64,000 nt of DNA from Rotaria sordida (taxonomy: Eukaryota > Rotifera > Eurotatoria > Philodinida > Philodinidae), in contig CAJNOL010000463.1 in assembly GCA_905250125.1 (NCBI GenBank), positions 1 through 64,000 of the forward strand, written 5' to 3'. Position numbers and translations under genes: made by a program. This document shows, piece by piece, positions 1 to 11,466 of the stretch. The first letter of the stretch is position 1, and each line of letters starts with the position of its first letter. The notes under the pieces were generated by a model. That model was not told the origin of the DNA, searched no databases, and saw nothing but the letters and a program-made list of their open reading frames with translations.

Positions 1-1080
1 GTGTCAAATAAATTTAAATTAAATAATAACTAAATCACTGACATATAGAAGCATGTCAAATCATATAAAGAAAAACTATAATCATGTAGATAAGTAAATT
101 AATCAACATGTATTAAACATTCTTATTTTTCTTTTATTATGATTACACAGAACAAGTTTTAATATATTATAGTGAAGATTATTATTGCGTTGATAAAAAA
201 AAAATAAAATAATAAATAAAATTTTGATATATTATTCTGTTATGATAACCTTCAGACCAACAGGACAAAAAAAAGGCGAAGTCTGTCATCATTAATCTTA
301 AGATAATTAGTTTCGTCTTTGCTCTAATTTATCAACTGTTTTTCTATCAATATTCTAAAATAATAGAATGCTTATTCGAACGTTTATTTGTATTCTTGAT
401 GTGTTTATTATTAATCGATTCTTACAAAACAAACCAAAACAAAAAAAAAACCGATTACTTAGCTTGTCAAAAACAGTCATCGTTAAGATTATCACGGAGA
501 CATGAGTATAACTAATCTCTAACAATGAATTATTTCTAAAAATAAAACTAATATTGTAAATTGTTGACAAAGATCATGATGAATATTGAATAATATATAA
601 AATATTTCTTTTTAATTTATAAATATATTTGAAAAAAAAATTGACTAATAATACAATCATTGACATAATGATAGATTTCATTAATATTACACAAGATCTA
701 TTTAGGCTAATAATCAATTGTTTTTTCTCCTCGCCTTATTAATTCGAAGAAAAATAACCTAAATCTAACTCTTTCATATGTTTATTTATATCTACTGTAT
801 TAGATAATTTCTTTTTTAATCATTAAAAATAACCATCACATACCACAAGAAGCATGTTCGCGTGTTATGCTATTTCTCGAAACTATTTGTTCGATAAAAA
901 AAATAAATTTCCGTTGACGATGATGCACCTATCAGATGGATAGAAAATCGAATTTAAGACACAAAATATTTCACATAATTTCTTTTGGAAAAATATATTA
1001 TATTCGCATAACTAACATAAAATAGAAGAAAAAAGAAGTTTTTTCACCTAAATGTTATATATAAAAAAATACGAAGATTA
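1..1080. other. A+T-rich gene-free stretch
   Basis: No open frame here has protein-family character. The sequence is simple A/T-rich DNA with homopolymer runs. It is the 3' flank of the minus-strand receptor gene that ends at 1081. I see no RNA gene, inverted repeat or tandem array. Confidence 0.5.
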
Positions 1081-2399
1081 TCATTTGATACGTTCTCTGA
1101 TTTGAGGGTGTCGTAGATGAATTTCTTGTTGTTGTTGTCGTTGTAGAACTGCTTGATAAATATAATCTTTTCCATTTTGTACAGTTGAATGACGGCGATT
1201 ATTATGTTTACTACATCGACGTAGAATTATTTTATGTAAATTTCGTCTATGACGTTTAGCAATACGTTTTAATTCTGTACGAAATCGTTTTCCACTTAGA
1301 CAATAAACATAAAAATTTAATGAACAATTAGCTAATATAATAACACTCATTAAATAAGCTAATCTCATATCTGATGTTGAAAAATAAACTAATGATGTTA
1401 AACTTGATGATAAAAAAAATAATAATGAATGTAATATTAAAACAACATTCATCCAAGACATTTTACCAAATGGTACATTTGCTGTTGGTATTGTTGAATT
1501 TCGAAATGAACGACATTTTATTGAACCTAATCGTTGTTGACTTGCATCATATATATGTAATGGTGTTAATTTTGATGTTAGACCAGTTATTGACATTGAT
1601 AATTGATTATTATGATGATATTCTTGTCGTTTTCGTACGTGTGATGTTGTTCGAAAAATACATATAATTATACCAATATTAAATAATGCAACAAAAATCG
1701 ATGGAATAAATTCTGATAATAAAAAACGTATTGTATAATAATTTAAACCAAATGATAAATCACTAAAATAATATTGCCATTTTGATGAATTATAAGGAAT
1801 ATTATATGTACATTGTATAGATGAATGTGTTTCATTAAAACTATTTATAAAAAAAAAAGAGAAATAATAATTTCATTATATAAAGAAAACAAAAAAAGTT
1901 TCAAATTAATTTATTACCTAGCTAATTGTGGTGTAAAAAAGAAAACAGTTGGTCCTGTAACAATCATAATCATAATTAATGATATACATATCATAGAAAA
2001 ATATTTATATTTTTTAAATGTTTGACATTTTACACGACGATTACATAATAAATTTAAACGTGATGAAACATAAATAAATCTTTCAATAACCCAAAAAACT
2101 GTTATCCATGCAGCTAGAACACGAAATGATGATGATAAACGATAAATTTTACATGTTAACCAATGTACACTAACAATACTATTTGATAACCAACGTCTTG
2201 TTGTTGACTGTATTATTAATGTATAACGTACAATACATATTAAATTGATTGTAAATGATGTTAATGCTAATGTTGCATATGTTGGACAACAACGAAAACG
2301 ACGTGATGAAAAAACTATTAAACCAAGAATATTACCAATAAAACCCAAAATAAATAATATAATACAAATCCAATCGGTCACAACTGCAATAAGTACCAT
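1081..2399 (-). CDS. Rhodopsin-class 7TM receptor, two exons, 413 aa
   Basis: Orphan G-protein-coupled receptor of the peptide/FMRFamide-receptor-like type expanded in rotifers; ligand unknown. Exons 2399-1918 and 1840-1081, with a 76-bp intron (donor GTAATAA, acceptor AAATAG, phase 2). The spliced frame runs unbroken through seven hydrophobic segments. TM1 has the GN motif (N23). TM2 lacks the usual Asp. TM3 ends in E106-R-F in place of DRY. Exon 2 gives ECL2, TM5, a basic ICL3, TM6 and TM7, whose end reads NCSLNFYVYC in place of NPxxY. The C-tail is basic and Gln-rich, after a KRFR helix-8 motif. Only about eight residues precede TM1. A TTAGCAAATAG acceptor-like site lies 8 bp before the ATG, so an upstream leader exon or a spliced leader is possible. 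Class is confident; subfamily is not. Confidence 0.85.
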
Positions 2400-5300
2400 G
2401 ATAAAATCTATTTGCTAAGCAATACTAAAAGATATGAAATGACAGTAACAAAAAAGCAAAAAAAAAAAGAAGAACAACAGGAAAAAGCAGAGGAAAGAAA
2501 GAAATGACATATCTATTTTTGTGTTCTTGAATCTTTTCTTGCATGAATAAGAAAGATAATATTCAGCTTATGGATAGTCGATTTTTTCAGAAATAAATTT
2601 TATATTACCTCATGCAATCTAAAAATACTATTTCAATATATTTTTAAAACATTTTAATAAACTTCATATATATAAATTAGATTTTAAATTATTACGCATG
2701 AAAAGTTTTAGGATCGAAAATTCTTTCTTATTTGTTATTTCTTATATATTTTAAAAGAAAATATATGCGTACTTTCAAATCATTTTAGGTCTTAATGAAT
2801 ATGAATATTGTTTCCGAAATTTGTCACTGTATGCGTGAACGTCAGAATTGATCAAGTTACAAATGACATGGGGTGGATCAAGTCAAGAAAACAGCTAATA
2901 TTTAAATATTCATGTCAGCCTGAACCTTTTCCATGTATGTGAATGCGTGCGTAAAAGAAATCGTCTATAATACATGTAAGTACCAGTAATTTGCTCGGGT
3001 ATAAATAGTCGTCTATAAAGGTCTTATTTTTTCTTTTTTTTTCATTGACAAATACAATAGTTGGTGTCGGAAGTTATAAAGACAAAAGAGAAACAACTCG
3101 AAGTTTAATGAGAATTTCTCTTTCATATCGATAGTGTGATATAAATTCTATTCATATGGTTCCTATCGTTTGTCATGAGCAGTTTATAATTAGTACTTTT
3201 GTTTCTCAAATAAATCATGAAAAAATCATTTAATTTTGTAAAATATCAAGTTTTTTTTATTCTTTACTAGATTTAATAATAGTCTCAGTAAGAGATTTTT
3301 TTTCCATAAGAAATAGGATCAGTTATACGGATTAAAGTTTTTACAAGTAGACAAGAAAATCTTGAATGAAAAGTACTTCATGTCATAGTGTAGAAGAAAT
3401 ATGAAGAAAACTAATGTACTCAAAGCGCATTTAAAGATTTGAAATAGAAAGAAGTTTAATAAAACTTTTGAAAAATTTATATTCAATAACTTAATAAATC
3501 TACCAATCATTTATATATTGTTTGAAATAAACAAGAACACATCTAGGCTTTTTTTTTTGTTTCCTTTAAACTCATAATTTTGGATCATGTCTTATTTAAT
3601 TTATGTCAATTATTCGGATAGACATAAATCTCTACCATATATCTGCCAATCATTTAATTGAATTTATTCTGTTGATGTTCATGATAAAACTCATAGTTAC
3701 TCGAAAAAACAAAAAATCCCATTTAAAATAATGAATAAAATTACTTAGTACTTTTTTTTTTCTAATGGTATTTAAGTTCATATTATTCTTTTGAATTTAA
3801 GAATGTTTCTACTATATCTTTTTTGTTAGTAATTTCTAATGATTATTTTATTTTATATATCAATCATTAATTAAACATAATTAATTGTAATAATAGTTGA
3901 TTATATTATTAGAAATCTAATGAAAATAATTTTTTATTTGATTTAAAACAATAGATAATGATAGTAAAAGATTAGTCTTATTCAAATAAATAAGGTAAAA
4001 TGATTTGTTATTAACTCCAAATCATATTGATTATACTTATGTAAATATTTACATAGAAAGGTTAATTGGTAAAATTTTTATCAATTATAAAACAAATTAT
4101 ATTATGAGTTTATATGATTAATGAAAATAGCAATGAATCATATAATGATAAAATTTACGTAAATCATCTTTGTTTTTTCTTTTTCTAATAGAAAATATTT
4201 ATGAGTTTACACAGTTATTGAATTATTAAAAAAGCAAAATCTTGTTTTCGGATTTAATTTGTTTTTTAAGATGACAATAGAAATAACTATTCGTCTGTAT
4301 ATTTAATTGACAATGCTTATATTGATGATGTCTCCCTAAGGGATAAAACTATCGAATGAATATGATCATAAATAGATTGACTTTTTTTTTTTATTCTATA
4401 TTTAGAAATTATTTATGAAACCTTGGAAAATTTTTAATTAAAAATAAAGGTTTCTGTTATGATTTGAAACCTTAAAATAAAATATTTTAAATAAGAAGAA
4501 AAAAATAATAATTTTTATTTTTAGAAATAAGCACTTTTATTTTCTTCATTTTACAATGGCAAAATCTATTTGAAGAAAAAAAGAAAATTACTAAAAATAC
4601 GTTCATATAATTACAACAAAAAAACGAAGAATCTCATTTTCGAATATTGAATAATCTTAAATCAGATTTTATTGATTTCTTTTGATCAAGCTTTATAGAA
4701 AAGATATTTTTATTATAAGAATTTTTTTTTTTACAACATTCTTATTATACTACATCAAACAGGAAATGCAGATGCTATTGACAGATGCCATAATGTCAAA
4801 GCTGTTGATGGTAGTACTTGTATATAATTATGATCGATCTATTCTTAGATCCATTATATTATTACGGCTACAGCATTTGAATCAATGTCATGCGTTTAAT
4901 AAAAATAGAAAGACTAACCATATAATATAATTATGTCCGATGAATATAATAAAACCGTAAGAAAAGATATTGACACAATGTTTTAGCAAAAATGATTTTC
5001 TATTTTTATCATAAAATATATGCTTTTGTTTATTATAGAAGTCATTTGAAAAATCTTTATTCTTTTCTTTGTGTAGGTGTGTTGTTTTTTTTTGAACTCT
5101 ATCTTAAATATGAATATTGAAATTGTATATTTAACAAAAAGATACTAAGACGGATACTATGTGACTTCAATTCTTATTGTTTCTTTTTTTAAATTTATAA
5201 ATCATCGCATGTACTTTGAACTATAGATCTAAAGTGCATGTCACAATTAAAGTTATATCGAAAGGGAACACAATTTTCATTCATTTTTCTAAACGTTTTG

Positions 5301-6049
5301 CGGAGATAATGGACTTGTAAAATTATTTTGTCTTATATAGTATCAGGAAAAAAAGACACCCGGAGTTCTCTTCCTTTGTTTGATGAAAACCGCATGCCGC
5401 TAGCTATTGCCACTGGCGAGTTATTGAGTTCACATCCATTCTCCTTTAATTCAGATGCGGATATTAGTTCTTATGTTATTATTTTTGTAAGCGTTGATAT
5501 TAAAGTGTCAGCGTCATAGTTTCAAGCTCTGCAATGAGCATATATCGGGTGTGAGTATGGACTATGAGACATGAGAGAAAACAATGCATAAGAGATTTCT
5601 TTTGGAGCACAGACTAAGACCAAGTCCGAGCTAATCGGAAGCTCGATATATTCCTACTCATGAAGTCAGTCTATCCTTCCTAATTTACTTTATAGCGTTG
5701 AAAAAGTAAGACAAAGTCATGAACTTTAAGACCATTGAATTTATCACATGCAAATGTCTTTTGTTTAACATCATTTCAAAATCTTATCTTTTCAGCATGA
5801 TGTAAAAAGATCAAAAGATTACAAAAGTAATTATAGAAAGATTGAAGCTTTTCCTTTCAATCAAAAAATAAGGATAAGAATAAGAAATACTTGTGAAATT
5901 TGTTTACATCTACTATTTCTATAATAACCAAATGGTATGTTTATATGGCTTTGAAATTCTTAATCGACACATAAAATTTATTATTTAATGAAACAAGAAT
6001 ATATATTTCAAGGTGAAAACTTACAAAAATGTACTCATGTCGCACGTTT

Positions 6050-6300
6050 ATTTGCAGTATCAGTGGTAGTGCTTACGGCTTTCGGTTCCAACTATAAACG
6101 ATTGTAGAAAGTATTTACTATTCAAATTCGAATTTATCGAGAAAAAAAATCAGTTTCAGAATATATTATACTAATAAAAATTTGTGCAGCGCTATCTATA
6201 ATAAAAACAAATATCTGGAAACTGAGGTCGATTTTTGCTCTGTGGCTAGTACAGGTGGCTCAGACGCATCAACACTAATGGGCTACGTCAAAATCGACTC
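6050..6300 (+). repeat. Dispersed repeat copy A (inverted relative to copy B)
   Basis: This stretch matches the reverse complement of about 33215-33480. Shared landmarks in order: a GTAGTGCTTACGGCTTTCGG-like block, an ATTCGAATTTATCG block, TTTCAGAATATATT, GCGCTATCTATAATAAA and GGCTAGTACAGG. Similarity is roughly 75-80% by eye with small indels. It is probably a transposable-element fragment; family unknown. Confidence 0.6.
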
Positions 6301-7785
6301 AATGTTGTCAATAGTTCCGAAGTGTAATCAAAGTTACCAAACCCCTTGATTTGCCTTAGGAGAATCCTGGTTTTTGATCCATTATCCTAGTAAAATAAAA
6401 AGCTGCGAATATCAAGAGTTGTTCTCCAAAATATTCTACTGGTTTTTGTTTTTTCTTCATTTCTACCAGTAGAATAAAATACATTCGATTATAGGAAAGA
6501 AAATTCCCAGAAGAATAAATCATGAGCGTTCTTCGATTACTATTCTAGTATAGTACATAAAGCATTAGGAAATATGATATCATTCGCGTTCACTCGATTT
6601 TATTATGGTTGCAGTGTGTGTTCCGATCAAGAAATCAACGTTTTTCTTGTAAAAGTCGTTCTGAATTCGAAGTAAGAAACAATTAAAAAAAAACATGAAA
6701 TCGCTCATTTCTGTAGTTTTCAGTGTTCTTCTGACCAATCTTGTTTTAACTTTTCTGATGGTTGAAACTATGGATCCAGCATTGCATTCCGATCGAAATA
6801 AAGAGATATTCAGATATACATTTGATTGCGTCTCTCTTTTCTTTATTTCACATGTAAGATAATTGTTCTCATTATTCACTTGATAAAGACAAGTCACAAA
6901 AGTTTGCAACAATAAACATTTTGCTTCTCTAAGGGAGAACTATTTGATATTTTCTTTTTTTTTAGTGAAATTTAAAAAGGTCTTCGTGTTTTTCCACCGG
7001 ATTTTGCGGGAAAAAAAATCTCCTGATTAAATCTTGACTTTTGATGAAAAAAAAACTAGACACAGTTTTAGCTTACAGAATTGCTCCAGCAAACTCTGGA
7101 AGATATTAACATATAATAAGATGATTAATAAAATAGTATAAGTGACACATTGCTGACTATTTTTCTGAGATTAATATGATTAAATTAGCAAAGAAAAAAG
7201 TCTTGAACGATACATGTACATTAGTTCTACTGAGAAAATGCTGTTTTATGAATAAAATTTCTCGAAAACCTCAATTTTCAGCTTTTTCCTCTTGAAATTT
7301 GATCTATGCCGGAAATAAACGCAATCAGAGGCGATCTCTTTTTCATACGATGTTTAGCCAATTTTATTCTTCAATATAATATTAGCATGAGATATTGTAT
7401 TTGAATAGATATTTCATGTTGGAACGCTGTGTTAGTCATTTTCTATATATACACCAATTACAGATTAGATCTTCTTATATGATATCATCCACGCATCAAA
7501 GGAGATATAAAGAAATTGTTTTAAAGAAGTTGGATTTGTAAAAGATCTTCTTCCGTACAAAACTCATATCTGAAATTAGAACCGATTATATCATTTAAAT
7601 TATATACTCTTGTTACGTTAAAAAAAACCATCCTGTTGTCCCAGCCACAGCCTATGTTTAGATCTCATTAAATATATAACTTATTTTTGTATGTTACATC
7701 TATGCAGAAAGAAGATGAAATTTTGACCAACACGCTATGTTAATAAGTGGGTGAAAGCGCAGGTTGAAATAAGTATCTAATGCAA

Positions 7786-8187
7786 GAGTATAGAAATGCG
7801 TCAAAAAACATTTTGTTTTTGATTTCAACTTTTCAACAATTTACAACTGTCATCATCAGAAAATCATTAGAAAAGAACACAGTTCAGCTATACATTTGTA
7901 TACAAAACAAGGCATAGAATAGAACAGAATATAGGTAAAAAAAATATTACAATATCAACTTATACATCAAAGCTAACATAATTACAACTTCACTATATTT
8001 TAAATTAATTATGTTTTTTTTTTACTTATGTTCTGTTCTATTCTATGCCTTGTTTTTTATACATATATATATATATAGCTCAGCTTTGTTTTTTTCTAAT
8101 GATTTTCTGATGATGACAGTTGTAAATTGTTGAAAGGTTGAAATCAAAAAAAACAATATTTTTTGTCGCAGTTCTATACTTTTTCAT
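7786..8187. mobile_element. Foldback/MITE-like inverted repeat
   Basis: Two arms of about 165 bp (7786-7945 and 8022-8187) are near-perfect reverse complements around a spacer of about 75 bp. Paired landmarks include GATTTCAACTTTTCAACAAT, CTGTCATCATCAGAAAATCA and CAAGGCATAGAATAGAACAG in the left arm, with their complements in the right. Neither arm has coding capacity. This is the structure of a non-autonomous foldback or MITE element; I could not identify a target-site duplication. Confidence 0.7.
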
Positions 8188-10449
8188 TACATACGCTATG
8201 TTAAGTTTCACTTGACACATATCCAGTATGTTGCTGGAACTTCGGTAAGTTTTTTTAATCGTATCTACACGAGATTTATAACAAAATCGCGTTCGAATGC
8301 ATGTATTTTACATTTGATGTTTAGATGAAAGAGGTATATAACCTAGATTTCGGTTTCAAATATAAGAGTTTTTATACAGAAAAAGATAAGCTGTTAAAGC
8401 AATTTTTTATATTTTCCTTCAATACGTGAATGAGAAAGTCTAGTTGTTGAGTTTAACTCTCTGACCTGAACGATCCTAAAAGGACAACTGCCTAATAACA
8501 TGTGTATCCATCAGGGTGATATATAAGACGCTCCCTCCTCCCCCCAAAAAAAAGCAAAAGAAAAAAATAATTAACAAAGAGACGATTTCAAGATAAAAAC
8601 AAGGAACGACTAATTGTACTAGAATGTCTCCGGAAATTCAACATAGTATTTGATATCTTTTACATTGATAATTGCTACTGAGTCAGATAAACTATGATTT
8701 GATAACCAATTTAAGACATAATCAAATACATCGACGTGAGAGACAAAGCGTTTAGAATGGTAGAAAGAATGAATCGTCCTTTTCCTAAGATCTATTTATA
8801 ATTGATATATACATAGGAGACGATTAACACAATTTTTCAATATGAAATATCTCTAGTACTCTTGCTAATGCTATATTGAACAATAAAATTGCCTACGCAT
8901 TATTTGAAAAAAATTGTCTTCTGTCTTGTTTTGCTTGACAATTTCCGGTATGGATCAGAAAAATGTTGTTTCCTGATGTTTATTGGAAGGAATGCTATGA
9001 TTAAAAACAAGTATTCATTATGTAGAACACAATTTGTTCTATTCACTCTATCTATCATAAAAGAAATCTCAATATAGAGCAGGCTTGAAACAAATTTACA
9101 AAAAAGAATATGTTGCAATTATATCGTCAATGAAAATTAAATAAGGTCTATGTTTTGACCTGGAATTTTCTCATTAGTATACAAGAGACTATGGAATTGT
9201 AATTTGACAAAAAATTAGATTATTTTAGCTCAATGAATTTTTGAAATATTATACATAAAATAAAATAAAATTATTTACTGATTAGAAAATTAGAATCATG
9301 AAAAAGTGAAGAATATTTCTGCTACTCAAAATTATATATTTTTTTTTCTCATTATAAAGAAAGATTAACTGTCTGAAACGTAATGAGTAGCTATCCGTCA
9401 ATCTTGGTAGAGATTTTCATTGAGCTACTTCATATTATCTAGAATGTCATGATTCTTGCACACAACAAAAAGTTTATTCGGTAAAGTGGAAGAGAATGAT
9501 GAACACTGAAAAGAACAAGCAAAACACAAGACCTCGAGATATTAATAAAAGCGTAATATTTTTATTCCGTATATTATTAAGTATGGTTTGTTTCATTTGC
9601 AAGTTCAAACACGCCTAAAACCATAGAAATACTATCATATAATATACAAATTTTTTCATTCTATTTAAAACAACAGGAAAGAGTATTATATGGGCAACAT
9701 CATCCGATAAAACTAAAGTACGTATATCTTAAGATAATGAACTTTTCTAGAGCTAATTTTTAGATAACTTCTTGAGCATGTCTAGATTTTTTAAAATCAA
9801 AACAAAGATTTACTTTTCATTAGTGGCGTGATCAAGGACAAATATACAAATGAAAAAAATGCACTTATAATTGAATAAGAAGTTCAAAAGTAATTTTTCA
9901 AACGCTACAAATCTTAAGTGTCTCTAGAAAACCAGTTTTTCGGAGTTTACCAAAGATGCGATTCGTATCATAGAGTCTATCCTAAAGTTTTCATATGGTT
10001 AGAGAGCTATTTGCTAATTATTTTTTAATTAATAGTCAATATTTTTACATATGTCTATGCTAAAAAAAATTTATTGGGAAAAATAATCCTTGTAACGGAT
10101 GAAACAATATGTATGTTCTGTTTTGCTTGAAATAGTATATTTATTTGTTGTATTTAAATAAATAATACAAGAAGTAGAGATTTACGCAGAAGAATGTAAA
10201 TCTTGATTTTTTCTTTAAGTTTATTTTTTTGAAGACAGTAATCTTTTTTTTTGTTCTATCTTGGATAATTGATATAATTATTAATTTGAGTATCACTAGT
10301 GTTTCTTTTTTTTTTTTCTATCATTCTAATTAAAATGTATTTTTTCATGTGCATTAGATGAATATATTACTTAAATAGAAAGTTCTTTGTTTTTTTATAT
10401 ATATATTAATAGGTTTTTTTTTTTTTGATAATTATTCTAACTTTTGTAG

Positions 10450-11466
10450 ATGATACAAAAAAAGTTGAATCCATCTAATATGACATCTGTATATGACACA
10501 ATTGTCTTGAAGAATCTTAAATTAGGATTACTTATTAGTTTTCAAATTCCATCAATTATTTCTCATATATTTATTATTTATCATTTAATATTTAATCGAA
10601 ATCTACGACGAGCTCTTCATAATCATGTTATATTAATTTTATTAATTATAAATTTTCTTTTTATAACAACTGATTTATCAATAACATTTCATTTTCTTCG
10701 TTTTGGTTTTATAGAAAAAAATCAACGAAATTTATGTTTAGCATGGAATTTTCTTGATTTATTTCTTTCAAATTTATCAACATTTTTAATGATGTGGGCA
10801 TCAATTGAACGTAATATACTTGTTTTTTATGATCGTCAATTACTTAATACAAAATATAAACGTTTTTTTTTTCATTATTTACCATTAATTATTCTTATTA
10901 TATATACATTTATTTTTTATATAATTGTAATTTTTTTTAATTCATCTTGTTCAAATATTGAATATTTTATTTATGATGAATTATTTTGTGGTAAACCATG
11001 TTATGTACATAAAGATATTATATTATCATCAATTGATTATTTATTTCATAAAATTTGTTCATCTATATTAATATTTTTATTTAGTTTTATTTTATTACTT
11101 CGTTTTTTATGGGGTAAAAGACAACGTAATCAAATAATACGTTGGCGTCATCATAGAAAAATAACTATTCAATTTATATCTATATCAATATTATATTTTA
11201 TTGGTACATTACCAGTTGCAATTAGTGAACTTTTACATATATGGAAAAATTTAAAAAATAATATAAAAGAATCAGAAATTCAAGAAGAATTTTTTCTTTA
11301 TTTTTTTTACTTTATATCATTAATTTTACCTTTTGTATGTTTATTAAACTTACCTGAAATCTATTCTAAAATACCATTATTTATTTATTTTAAACGTCAA
11401 TTAAATATACGTTCTATGAAACGTAGAAATCAAATAGCAATTATGACTACAACTATACCAAGATAG
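10450..11466 (+). CDS. Orphan 7TM receptor, single exon, 338 aa
   Basis: Rhodopsin-type orphan receptor of a divergent class common in bdelloid genomes. Seven hydrophobic helices lie at about 26-48, 58-80, 96-118, 143-163, 200-221, 240-260 and 281-303. TM3 begins with Cys96, which can pair with Cys180 or Cys184 in ECL2. The DRY position reads E120-R-N. TM7 ends LLNLPEIYSK, a degenerate NPxxY. The tail is short and basic. The ATG directly follows TTTTGTAG, a perfect splice acceptor whose TAG is also an in-frame stop, so the start is fixed unless a coding exon is spliced there; a 5' leader exon or trans-spliced leader fits well. AATAAA occurs at 11513. Ligand and coupling unknown. Confidence 0.8.
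   Translation: MIQKKLNPSNMTSVYDTIVLKNLKLGLLISFQIPSIISHIFIIYHLIFNRNLRRALHNHVILILLIINFLFITTDLSITFHFLRFGFIEKNQRNLCLAWNFLDLFLSNLSTFLMMWASIERNILVFYDRQLLNTKYKRFFFHYLPLIILIIYTFIFYIIVIFFNSSCSNIEYFIYDELFCGKPCYVHKDIILSSIDYLFHKICSSILIFLFSFILLLRFLWGKRQRNQIIRWRHHRKITIQFISISILYFIGTLPVAISELLHIWKNLKNNIKESEIQEEFFLYFFYFISLILPFVCLLNLPEIYSKIPLFIYFKRQLNIRSMKRRNQIAIMTTTIPR

Larger units (their letters stand above)
2400..10449. other. 8-kb gene-poor region between receptor genes
   Basis: No credible coding exon was recognised. Contents seen: A+T-rich DNA, a less A+T-rich patch at about 5330-5640, a dispersed repeat at about 6050-6300 shared with 33215-33480, and a foldback element at about 7786-8187. A minus-strand open frame at 6580-6912 (110 codons) has no recognisable motif and no neighbouring splice-linked exons. 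Confidence 0.5.

Noticed and set aside
1374..1667. Plus-strand frame antisense to the receptor
   Set aside because: Shadow of the minus-strand exon; its leucine/isoleucine-rich peptide comes from the complementary codons.
6580..6912. Minus-strand 110-codon frame
   Set aside because: No domain, membrane topology or neighbouring exons; length is not exceptional for A+T-rich DNA with few in-frame stops.
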